Below are positions 12,462 through 19,642 of a DNA stretch of 20,173 nucleotides, in pieces; position 1 is the stretch's first letter, and every line of letters begins with the position of its first letter. Both the position numbers and the translations under genes were made by a program. A model generated the notes under the pieces. It was not told where the DNA came from, searched no databases, and was given only the letters and a program-made list of their open reading frames with translations. This DNA is from DASPWW01 sp963756745 (GTDB lineage: Bacteria; Actinomycetota; Thermoleophilia; Solirubrobacterales; 70-9): assembly GCA_963756745.1 (NCBI GenBank), contig CAVWOU010000007.1:1-20173 (forward strand). Reading direction: 5' to 3'.

Positions 12462-12901
12462 GTCGTACGCGCGATCAATACGTCACACGGGGCGTGATGG
12501 GAGATCTTGTTCGGCACGCTGCCGAGCAGGAAGCGCTTTGCGCCGGTCATCCCCTTGTTGCCGACCACGATCAGGTCGGCGCCGGTCTCCTCGGCGACGT
12601 CGAGGATCGCGTCCGCCGGGTCTCCCTCGCGCGGGTGCGTCAGCACCTCGACGTCCTCACGCTTCGCCTCGCCTGCGGCGGTGTCGAGGATCAGGTTCAC
12701 GTCCTCTCGCGGGTTGACGGTGTACTGGACGTCGCCCGGGATCTCGGCCGCCTCGTCTCGGAGCCGCTCGCGGGAGATCGGCTCGAACGCGCTGACGATC
12801 TCGAGCGTGGCTCCGGCCAGCTTCGCGATGTCGATCGCCTCCCGGACGGCGCTCGCCGCCGTATCCGAGCCGTCGGTCCCCACCACGATGCGCCCGAACA
12901 T
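12458..12901 (-). CDS. Universal stress protein (UspA family)
   Basis: A 147-aa single Usp domain. It starts MFGRIVVGTDGSDTAASAVR (strand 1 and helix 1 with the conserved D10) and ends with the ATP-binding motif G-x2-G-x9-G-S, seen as GNKGMTGAKRFLLGSVPNKI (114-133), followed by CDVLIAR. Motif retention suggests an ATP-binding type. Usp proteins accumulate under starvation and other stress; the partner is unknown. ATG 12901 is preceded by a good Shine-Dalgarno (GGAGGAG, 8 nt spacing), and a TAGTAT -10-like box is upstream, so this gene has a normal leader, unlike many neighbours. Its stop overlaps the protease stop by 4 bp (CTAG). Confidence 0.95.
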   Translation of the reverse strand: MFGRIVVGTDGSDTAASAVREAIDIAKLAGATLEIVSAFEPISRERLRDEAAEIPGDVQYTVNPREDVNLILDTAAGEAKREDVEVLTHPREGDPADAILDVAEETGADLIVVGNKGMTGAKRFLLGSVPNKISHHAPCDVLIARTT

Positions 12902-12934
12902 CAGATCAACTCCTCCTGTCTGGAAATCGCAGCC

Positions 12935-12940
12935 ATACTA
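12935..12940 (-). promoter_or_regulatory. -10-like box TAGTAT upstream of usp
   Basis: On the minus strand, TAGTAT lies 33 nt before the usp ATG, leaving a leader of about 25 nt that contains the Shine-Dalgarno. No good -35 hexamer was found. Confidence 0.35.
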
Positions 12941-12965
12941 TCCCGCCCCGCGGTGACTCACCCCA

Positions 12966-13052
12966 TCAGGTCAGCTTGATCGTGGCGATCACGATCGATG
13001 CGATCAGGCATGCGATCAGGAGCGCCATCGTGATGGTCCACACGGCCGGCAC
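12966..13052 (-). CDS. 28-aa single-helix membrane protein
   Basis: The ORF encodes VPAVWTITMALLIACLIASI followed by VIATIKLT: one transmembrane helix filling almost the whole protein, with no domain beyond it. Two GTG starts are in frame: 13058 (30 aa), which overlaps the TGA of the upstream membrane gene in a GTGA, and 13052 (28 aa), which has better spacing to the GGGAGGG just upstream. Either way it is translationally coupled to the 226-aa membrane protein. Tiny single-helix proteins placed this way often act as accessory subunits of a membrane partner; that is inference from position only. It could be missed by annotation because of its size and GTG start. Confidence 0.6.
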   Translation of the reverse strand: MPAVWTITMALLIACLIASIVIATIKLT

Positions 13053-13054
13053 CG

Positions 13055-13735
13055 TCACGCCCTCCCGGCGGCGAACTCGGCGTCGCTGAGTCGGAGGATC
13101 GCGAACCCGGCCCAGGAGCCGGCGAGCAGCAGAAGGGCCGAGCTGAGGATGAAGTACGTGTTGTCCTGGATTACGCCCTCGAGCGCGACGGCGATCGTCG
13201 CCAGGGCGAGGAGAACCGCGGGCACCGTGGCGAGCGCCCCGGCCCGCGCGGCGCCCCACGCGAGCGCGATGAAAGCGCCGCCCCACAGCCCGGTGAGCAG
13301 GTAGTAGGGCGCCGCCCACCCCGACTGCTGGATCTCGTGGAGGGCGAGCTCGACCGTTGCGCGGTCCGTCCCGGGGCGCCCGTAGACCTCGCCGAGCACT
13401 CCCCACGTGAACCCGTCGAGCGCGAACGCGAACGCGAGGCCCATCAGCCCCACGACGCCCGCCGCGCCGGCGGCAAGGCCGAGCCGAGGGTTGTGGCCGC
13501 GGACGAAGTACGCGAGGCCCAGCAGGGCGGCGGCGAACACGATCAGGCTCAGGAACCCGACCATGTGGGCGATCTGCCACTGATCCGCCTCCGCGGCGAT
13601 CGCCGCGAGCTGCTGCGCCTCGTTCCCGCGCGAGAACTCCTCGGGGTGGATCACGTTGTCGAGGAAGAACAGCGCCGGGCCGACGATAAGCGCCGCCCCG
13701 CACCCGAGCCGGTACAGCCGTGCGTCCTCAGGCAC
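13055..13735 (-). CDS. Multi-pass membrane protein, unknown function
   Basis: A 226-aa protein with about seven hydrophobic segments (LGCGAALIVGPALFFLDNVI near the start; AHMVGFLSLIVFAAALLGLA; LAAGAAGVVGLMGLAFAFAL; YYLLTGLWGGAFIALAWGAA; TVPAVLLALATIAVALEGVI; YFILSSALLLLAGSWAGFAI). A loop after helix 1 reads HPEEFSRGNEAQQLAAIAAE, and a later loop is acidic and polar (EVYGRPGTDRATVELALHEI). The plan resembles DUF4386-like actinobacterial membrane proteins, but I cannot assign a family firmly. The ATG at 13741 is in frame; GTG 13735 is preferred because a TAGTCT box ends immediately before that ATG, leaving 6 nt to GTG 13735. It is coupled to the tiny membrane gene downstream and divergent from the MBL-fold gene. 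Confidence 0.8.
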   Translation of the reverse strand: MPEDARLYRLGCGAALIVGPALFFLDNVIHPEEFSRGNEAQQLAAIAAEADQWQIAHMVGFLSLIVFAAALLGLAYFVRGHNPRLGLAAGAAGVVGLMGLAFAFALDGFTWGVLGEVYGRPGTDRATVELALHEIQQSGWAAPYYLLTGLWGGAFIALAWGAARAGALATVPAVLLALATIAVALEGVIQDNTYFILSSALLLLAGSWAGFAILRLSDAEFAAGRA

Positions 13736-13740
13736 GCGCA

Positions 13741-13747
13741 TAGACTA
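13741..13747. promoter_or_regulatory. Bidirectional overlapping -10 boxes
   Basis: TAGACTA holds a plus -10 (TAGACT, 13741-13746, 7 nt before GTG 13754) and a minus -10 (TAGTCT, 13747-13742, 6 nt before GTG 13735). Both genes would be leaderless, with start points about 19 bp apart. Confidence 0.5.
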
Positions 13748-13753
13748 AGCGCC

Positions 13754-14488
13754 GTGCCGCTCAACCCGCTCACGCCCACGACCGAGCGGATCGCCGACGG
13801 TGTGTGGCGCCACGCCGGGGATCTGCGCAGGGCGATGAACATCTACTTCATCGAGGACGACGGCGGGGTGCTCCAGTTCGACGCCGGCACCGAGGCGATG
13901 ACCGAGAGCGCCGCCGAGGCCGCCAAACGGCTTGGAGGCCTGACGCGCGTGGTGCTCGGCCACAGCCACGCCGACCACCGCGGAACGGCGCCCGGGCTGG
14001 GAGCGCCGGTCCTCTGCCACCCGGACGAGGTGGCCGACGCCCAGGGCGACGGCGGTTACCACTACTTCAAGATCGACCAGATCCCGATCTGGTATAGCCG
14101 CCGCCTGTACCCCTGGTTGCTCAGCAACTGGGACGGGGGGCCCGTGAAGATCGCCGACACCGTCGAGGAGGGCGACGAGATCGGCGGGTTCCGGGTGATC
14201 CACTTCCCGGGCCACGCCCCGGGCCAGATCGGGCTGTGGCGCGAGCGCGACCGCCTCGCGCTCGTCAGCGACACGTTCTACCTTGTCGACTCGATGCGGC
14301 TTCGAAGCGCGGACCACCCGTCGGTCCCGGCCCACGTGTTCAACCTGGACCACGCGACCGCCGTTGCCAGCGTCCGCAAGCTCGCCGCGCTCGAGCCGCG
14401 GACAGTGTGGACCGGCCACGCAGAGGCGCTCGTCGGCGAGCCGCACCAGGCCCGCGCGATCCTCGAGCGAGCCGCGGACGCCGGGTAG
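13754..14488 (+). CDS. Metallo-beta-lactamase-fold hydrolase
   Basis: A 244-aa MBL-fold enzyme. The dinuclear metal site is complete by eye: H70-x-H72-x-D74-H75 (GHSHADHRG), H154 (HFPGHAPGQIG), D173 (VSDTFYLV) and H222 (TGHAEAL). The N-terminal RIADGVWRHAG and MNIYFIEDDGGVLQFDAG strands are standard. The family includes glyoxalase II, lactonases, RNases and many hydrolases; the compact size and absence of extra domains suggest a small-molecule thioester or lactone hydrolase, but the substrate is unknown. The frame is open much further upstream, yet that part is antisense to the membrane gene; GTG 13754, 7 nt after TAGACT, is taken as a leaderless start. It ends 2 bp before the stop of the convergent kinase-cyclase gene. 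Confidence 0.92.
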   Translation: MPLNPLTPTTERIADGVWRHAGDLRRAMNIYFIEDDGGVLQFDAGTEAMTESAAEAAKRLGGLTRVVLGHSHADHRGTAPGLGAPVLCHPDEVADAQGDGGYHYFKIDQIPIWYSRRLYPWLLSNWDGGPVKIADTVEEGDEIGGFRVIHFPGHAPGQIGLWRERDRLALVSDTFYLVDSMRLRSADHPSVPAHVFNLDHATAVASVRKLAALEPRTVWTGHAEALVGEPHQARAILERAADAG

Positions 14489-14490
14489 GC

Positions 14491-17400
14491 TCAACCGGCT
14501 TCGGCCGGCTCGGGCTCCCAGCGGGCGCTGAAGACCTCGTGCGTGCCCGCGAGGCCCTTCAGCTCGACGTCCCGCCCCGACTCGAATGACAGCTCGCCGT
14601 CGTCGCAGCGCTCCTTGAGGACCGACGAAACGAGGATCTCGCCGCCCGCGGCCTGGGCGGCGATCCGCGCCGCGAGGATCACGCTGCGCCCGAAGAAGTC
14701 CCCTTCCTCGCGGATCGCCTCACCCGTGTGGAGGCCCATCCGAACCCGCACCCGCTCGCTCTCGGCGACCTCCAGCTCGGCGAGCGCGGACTGGATCGCG
14801 ACGGCACACTCGAGCGCCCTTCGCGGGTCGGAGAACACGAGCATGAACCCGTCTCCCTGGTTCTTGACCTCGTAGCCGTCGTGCGCTCGGACGTGCTCGC
14901 GGAACACGGCGTTGTGGGCGCGCAGGACGTCGAGCCAGCGCTCATCGCCCAGCCGCTCGGTCATCAGGGTGGAGTTCTCGATGTCGCTGAACAGGATCGT
15001 GACGGTGCCGTCGGGCGCCGCGAACGAGCGGATGTCGGGGCGCTCGCTCTCCACCGCCGAGATCACGGTGTCGATCGAAGTCGTCACGTCGACCGTCGCC
15101 AGGCCCTGTGCCTCGAGGCGTAGCGCCAGGGCCCGCTCGATCACCAGCCGCATTCCCATCTCCTGAGCTGAGTCGAGACAGCGGGTGAGCAGCTCGAGCG
15201 CCCGCTCGCGATCTCCGGTGGCGCCACGCTCGAGCAGCGCGACGGCGAGGTAGTGCGCTGCTTCGGTGGCGAACGGCCTGTCGCCCATCCGTCTTCCGAG
15301 CTCGAGCCCGTGCTCCAGGTGCCGTATCGCGTCGTCGATCCGGCCAAGGGTCGTTGCCAGCCTTCCCAGGTACGAGGACACCGGCCCGTTCATTGACGCT
15401 GCGCGCCCCGCCACCACCGCGTAGTCGGCAAAGGGGGCGAGCTTTTCGTATAGAAGTGCGGCGCGCTGCGCGTCGCCGAGATGTGCGCAGGCGTCCGCGA
15501 TTCGCGTCATTGCGGTCAACCACTGGGCGTCGAGCGGGATGTCGTTGAAGTCGTGCGCGGCCAGGCGCTCGAACTCCGTGCGCGTCTCCTCCAGCCGTCC
15601 GGCGTCCGCGAGGAAGCTGACGAGGGCGAGGCGCCAGGCGCGTATCGCGGGGTAGCGCTGGGCCATCTCGCGCACCGCCGGAATCATCTCCTCGACCCGC
15701 CCCTGGTGTCGCCGCAAGACCGACATCTGGAGCGCATACAGCTGGGCCGACAGCGGCTCCTGCGCGCGCTCGCCCCCCCGCCTCGCCTCATCGGCGAGCC
15801 GCTCCGCGTCCGCGAAGCGACCATCCATGCTCGCCCGCATGCCCCGCAACAGGGGCACGTGCCACAGGTGCTGCGGCATCCGGAGCTCCTCGGCGAGGCG
15901 GGAGTAGGTGTCGAGCTCGACATCGGCGCGCGCGACGTCGCCCACGTCGAGAAGCGCGAGCATGCGGTACACGTGTCCGCGCACGGCGAGCTCGCGATCG
16001 CCCGCCCTCTCCGCGAGCTCCAGCATCTCGTCTGTATTCCCGAGCCGCTGGCGCATCGCCTCCGGGGTCGCGATCATGAGGAACATCTCGCGCGCGAGCG
16101 CAGCCGCCAGCGTGCGCGGGTCGCCAAGCCGGCGCGCGATCGCGACCGCCTCGCGGGTGAGCGGAGCCGCCTCGCCCTGGGGGTCACGCCACACGAGCTC
16201 CTGCGACAGGCCACCGAGCAGCTCGACCCGCGTCACGCTGTCCTCGTCGCCGAGGGCCGCCAGCGACTCCTCGATCACTTCCACGATCGTCTCGTCGAGG
16301 CGTCCGACCTCCGAAAGCGCGCTCATGCCGAGCGCCGCCCGCGCGAGGGACTCGGAGTCGCCGAGCTCGCGCGCCGTCGCCGCCGCGGCCTCGAAGCTCT
16401 CGCGGCCGGCGACGAACCGCCCGGCCCGTCGCTGCGCCTCGCCGAGCTCGAGTAGCAATGCCAGGCGCCGTTCCGGATCGGACCTCGGCGCGAAGTCCAG
16501 CACCTCGAGCGCCCGCTCGTAGTGCGTGGCGGCGTCCTCGTGCGCGAGCTGGTCCGAGGCTCGCCGGGCGGCCCGCTCGGCGTACGCGATCGCCTTGTCG
16601 GCTTCCCCCGCCGGCGCCGCGACGATGAAGTGGTGGGCGAGCTCGGCCACCGGGGGATCCGGGTCCGCCTCGAAGATCCGCTCGAGCGACTCGCCGATAC
16701 GGCGGTGGAGCTCCACCCGGCGGGGTCCGGTGAGCTCCGCGTACAGGGTCTCGCGGACGAGCGCGTGCGAGAAGCAGTAGCCTCCCTGCGAGGGTGGCGC
16801 CTCGGAGACCACCTGGCTCTCGATCGCCTGCTCGATCGCGTCGACAATCTCCTCGCGCGGCTTGCCGTTCAGGCCCTCGAGCACGTCGAGGTTGAACTCG
16901 CGGCCGACGGCCGCCGCCAGCGTCAAGACCTCGTTTGCCTCCTCGGACAGCCGGTCCAGCCTCCGCCCCACGACCTCGCGCACCCCCTGGGGAATCGCGA
17001 GCTCCCAGCCGCCCGCGCCGGGGCCCTCGAGGCTCCCCTCGCTGGCCATCAACCGGACGACCTCGGTTACGAAGAACGGGTTGCCCTCGGTCTGGTCGTG
17101 CACCGCCTCGGCGAGCCCGGGGGGCGGCTCGATCCCGGCGGTCATCTCGATGAAGCGCTCGACCGCCTCGGTGTCCAGACCGCGCAGTGGGACTCGCCTG
17201 CTGCCCTGGATCTCCGCGAGCTCGGCGAGCGTGCGGGCGAGCGGATGGTGGCGACCCAGCTCCACGTCCCGATACGTCCCGACCACGAGCAGGCCCGAGT
17301 CGCTCGCCTGCCGGGCGACGAACTTGAGCAGGAGCAGCGAGGGCTCGTCGGCCCAGTGCAGGTCGTCGAGGATCACGACCAGCGGCCGCGACCGGGATGC

Positions 17401-18846
17401 GCCCACGAGGAAGGTGGTGATCGAGTCGAAGAGCCGGAACCGCGCCTCGTCGGAGTCGAGCGCCGGCGCCTCGGAAACGTCCTGGAGGCGTTCGCGGACC
17501 TCCGGCACGAGGTGCGCCACCTCCCCGGCCCCCTGACCGAGCTCCCACGCGAGGGCTACCGGATCGGCCTCGCGGACGTACGAGCGGATGGCTTGGGCCC
17601 ACGGCCAGTACGCCGGCGCGCCCTCGCCCTCGTGCGAGCGTCCCCAGTGGACGTTGGCGCCGCGGACCCGCGCGTAGGTCGCGAGCTCCTCCGCGGTGCG
17701 CGTCTTGCCGATTCCCGGCTCGCCGACCAGCAGCAGCAGGCCGCCGCGGCCGGCCAGCGTGCCGTTGAGCGCCTCGCGAAGCTGCTCGAGCTCGGCCTCG
17801 CGACCCACGAACACCCCGCCGGCGAGGCGATCAAGCGGGTTCTCCTCACCCTCCGCTTCCTCTTCCTCGGCGTCAGCGGGTGCGCTCGCCACGCTCTCCA
17901 GCTCGCGCCGCACGGCGCGGGCGCTCTCGGGCCGCTCGCCCGGCGACTTGGCAAGCAGCTGCAGGACCAACTCGTCGAGCGCTGGGCTCACGCCAGGGGC
18001 GTCGCGGGACGATGGCGGCACCGGCGTCGCGTTGAGATGCTGGCTGATGATCGCCACCGCGTCGTCGCCCGGGAACGGCGGCTGCCCGGTCAGCATCTCG
18101 TACAGCAGCGCACCGAGCGAGTACAGATCGGCGCGTGCGTCGGATGTCCGTCCGAGCGCCTGCTCCGGAGGGAGGTACGCGACCGTCCCGACGAGCATCC
18201 CCTCCATAGTCGCCTGCGAGCGTTGACCGGTCGCGGCGAGTCCGAAGTCGCCGAGCCGGGCCGCGCCGTCCTCGGCGAGCCACACGTTGGCGGGCTTCAG
18301 GTCGCGGTGGACGATCCCGCGCGCGTGCGCGTGCTCGAGTGCCCGGCACACGTCGGCGGCGATCGCGAGCGCCCGCTCGACGGGGAGCCGTCGATCCTCG
18401 GCGCCGTCGAGCACCGTCTCGACGTCTCCGCCAGGCATGTAGCGACTCGCGATGTAAGGACGGCCGTCCTCCTCGCCCGTGTCGAGGACCGGCACGACGT
18501 GCGGGTGATCGCCGAGCCGCCGCATCGCCTGCACCTCGCGCCTCGAGGTCGCGAGCACGGTCTCCTCGACGCCCTCGGTCTCGAACACCGCGAGCGCCAC
18601 GTCGCGGTCCTCGGCGGTGTCGCGAGCCAGATAGACGCGTTTGCGCCCCCGCTCGCCGAGGAAGCGCTGCACGCGGTAGCGACCGTCGGCAAACGACGTC
18701 GGGAGATCCGACGACGGCTCGTGCGTGGCGGCGTCCTCTGGCGCCGCCTCGAGTGGCGCACCGCAGCTGTCACAGAACCTCGCGCCCTGCCGGTTGCGGT
18801 TGCCGCACGAGGGGCACTCCACATCAGGTGTTCGCGCTCGGCCCAA
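14491..18846 (-). CDS. Zinc-ribbon / Ser-Thr kinase / AAA-STAND ATPase / TPR / class III cyclase fusion
   Basis: 1451 aa. The order is: zinc ribbon (C11, C14, C25, C28); protein-kinase fold (about 57-320); AAA_16-like ATPase with Walker A GEPGIGKT (375-382) and Walker B LVVILDDLHW (489-498); a long alpha-helical TPR-like region (about 620-1250); and a class III nucleotidyl cyclase (about 1279-1440). Kinase: HRD (180-182), N187 and DFG (200-202) are present, but the glycine loop reads LGERGRKRVYLA, and the usual VAxK lysine is A86 (VALAVF). Cyclase: both metal Asp (D1288, D1332) and adenine-type K1328 are present, but the transition-state Asn is I1390 (VILAAR); Arg1394 remains. No membrane segment is seen, so it is a cytosolic signalling hub. 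The start is uncertain: TTG 18846, or GTG 18822 giving VECPSCG. It converges on the MBL gene. Confidence 0.93.
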   Translation of the reverse strand: MGRARTPDVECPSCGNRNRQGARFCDSCGAPLEAAPEDAATHEPSSDLPTSFADGRYRVQRFLGERGRKRVYLARDTAEDRDVALAVFETEGVEETVLATSRREVQAMRRLGDHPHVVPVLDTGEEDGRPYIASRYMPGGDVETVLDGAEDRRLPVERALAIAADVCRALEHAHARGIVHRDLKPANVWLAEDGAARLGDFGLAATGQRSQATMEGMLVGTVAYLPPEQALGRTSDARADLYSLGALLYEMLTGQPPFPGDDAVAIISQHLNATPVPPSSRDAPGVSPALDELVLQLLAKSPGERPESARAVRRELESVASAPADAEEEEAEGEENPLDRLAGGVFVGREAELEQLREALNGTLAGRGGLLLLVGEPGIGKTRTAEELATYARVRGANVHWGRSHEGEGAPAYWPWAQAIRSYVREADPVALAWELGQGAGEVAHLVPEVRERLQDVSEAPALDSDEARFRLFDSITTFLVGASRSRPLVVILDDLHWADEPSLLLLKFVARQASDSGLLVVGTYRDVELGRHHPLARTLAELAEIQGSRRVPLRGLDTEAVERFIEMTAGIEPPPGLAEAVHDQTEGNPFFVTEVVRLMASEGSLEGPGAGGWELAIPQGVREVVGRRLDRLSEEANEVLTLAAAVGREFNLDVLEGLNGKPREEIVDAIEQAIESQVVSEAPPSQGGYCFSHALVRETLYAELTGPRRVELHRRIGESLERIFEADPDPPVAELAHHFIVAAPAGEADKAIAYAERAARRASDQLAHEDAATHYERALEVLDFAPRSDPERRLALLLELGEAQRRAGRFVAGRESFEAAAATARELGDSESLARAALGMSALSEVGRLDETIVEVIEESLAALGDEDSVTRVELLGGLSQELVWRDPQGEAAPLTREAVAIARRLGDPRTLAAALAREMFLMIATPEAMRQRLGNTDEMLELAERAGDRELAVRGHVYRMLALLDVGDVARADVELDTYSRLAEELRMPQHLWHVPLLRGMRASMDGRFADAERLADEARRGGERAQEPLSAQLYALQMSVLRRHQGRVEEMIPAVREMAQRYPAIRAWRLALVSFLADAGRLEETRTEFERLAAHDFNDIPLDAQWLTAMTRIADACAHLGDAQRAALLYEKLAPFADYAVVAGRAASMNGPVSSYLGRLATTLGRIDDAIRHLEHGLELGRRMGDRPFATEAAHYLAVALLERGATGDRERALELLTRCLDSAQEMGMRLVIERALALRLEAQGLATVDVTTSIDTVISAVESERPDIRSFAAPDGTVTILFSDIENSTLMTERLGDERWLDVLRAHNAVFREHVRAHDGYEVKNQGDGFMLVFSDPRRALECAVAIQSALAELEVAESERVRVRMGLHTGEAIREEGDFFGRSVILAARIAAQAAGGEILVSSVLKERCDDGELSFESGRDVELKGLAGTHEVFSARWEPEPAEAG
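14495..14508 (+). terminator. CCGGC-TTCG-GCCGG hairpin after the MBL gene
   Basis: A 5-bp perfect stem with a UUCG tetraloop, 6 nt after the MBL stop. It lies inside the last codons of the convergent kinase-cyclase gene (PAEAG), so one sequence serves as coding DNA on one strand and probably as an RNA hairpin on the other. No U-tract. Confidence 0.4.
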
Positions 18847-18931
18847 AACTACATTCCCCGCCCGCCCACACCCTTATAGAGCCTCGCGCTCACATTAGAC
18901 GAGGATAGTTGCCGTCATCCCGCGGCGTGCG

Positions 18932-19642
18932 TCAGTTGCCGTCGTGGAAGATCACGCCGAGCGCCACCCGCTTGCCTGCGTTCACGCGGCTCATCCCGTG
19001 GCGCATGTTGACCCGGTAGTGGCCGCGCTTTCCCTCCACGGGGCGCTCGCGGGTGGTGAAGATCAGGCCCTCGCCCCGACCGAGCACGATCGCCGTCCCC
19101 TTCGACTGCGCGCGAGGCGCCTGCTCGACGAGCAGGAACTCCCCGCCCTCGTACTCCTCCCTGCGGCTCAGCACGCAGAGGAACTGGAACGGGAACGCGA
19201 CCTCGCCATAGATGTCTTGGTGGAGGCGGTTGTAGTCACCCGGCCCATAGCGGAGCATGAGAGGCGTGGGTTTGGTCTGCCCGCTCTTCGCGCACCGCTC
19301 GAGGAAGCCGCCCAGCGTCGGCGGGTAGCGCCGGCGCCCGCCCAGCTCTCGCGACCACCGCTGCGCGATCGGGGCGAGGCGCGGATAGAGGTTCGTCCGC
19401 AGCGCCTGGACGGGCCGCGGGAGGGGTCGCTTGAAGTACTTGTACTCGCCGCGCCCAAACCCGAGCCGTTCCATGACCACGCGGCTGCGGAAGCGCCGCT
19501 TCTGCTCGTAAAGCCCGGCGAGCCGGCCGCACTCGGACGCGCTCAGCACCCGACCGGTGCGCGCGAAGCCGTCAGCGTCGAGCGATCGCTCGATCGCGTC
19601 CCAGTCGAGCCGCGCGACCCGGGAGCGAAGGTCAGCCGCCAC
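18932..19642 (-). CDS. 2-oxoglutarate/Fe(II) oxygenase, prolyl-hydroxylase-like
   Basis: A 236-aa non-haem iron oxygenase that couples 2-oxoglutarate decarboxylation to hydroxylation. The iron site is likely H141-x-D143 (YNRLHQDIYGE, 138-147) with the distal His in VNMRHGMSRV (211-220, H215) and a 2OG-binding Arg nearby. Other family blocks: DGFARTGRVLSASECGRLAG, FRSRVVMERLGFGRGEYKYF (51-70), and EGGEFLLVEQAPR (165-177). From memory, this group of small bacterial proteins is annotated as 2OG-Fe(II) oxygenase or proline-hydroxylase-like; the substrate is unknown. GTG 19642 is used; it overlaps the stop region of the preceding RDD gene by 11 bp, suggesting coupling. No Shine-Dalgarno or -10 box is visible right before it. 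Confidence 0.92.
   Translation of the reverse strand: MAADLRSRVARLDWDAIERSLDADGFARTGRVLSASECGRLAGLYEQKRRFRSRVVMERLGFGRGEYKYFKRPLPRPVQALRTNLYPRLAPIAQRWSRELGGRRRYPPTLGGFLERCAKSGQTKPTPLMLRYGPGDYNRLHQDIYGEVAFPFQFLCVLSRREEYEGGEFLLVEQAPRAQSKGTAIVLGRGEGLIFTTRERPVEGKRGHYRVNMRHGMSRVNAGKRVALGVIFHDGN

Noticed and set aside
15481..18879. Long plus-strand open frames (324 and 785 codons) opposite the kinase-cyclase gene
   Set aside because: The minus strand carries recognisable kinase, ATPase and cyclase motifs throughout; the plus frames are compositional shadows.
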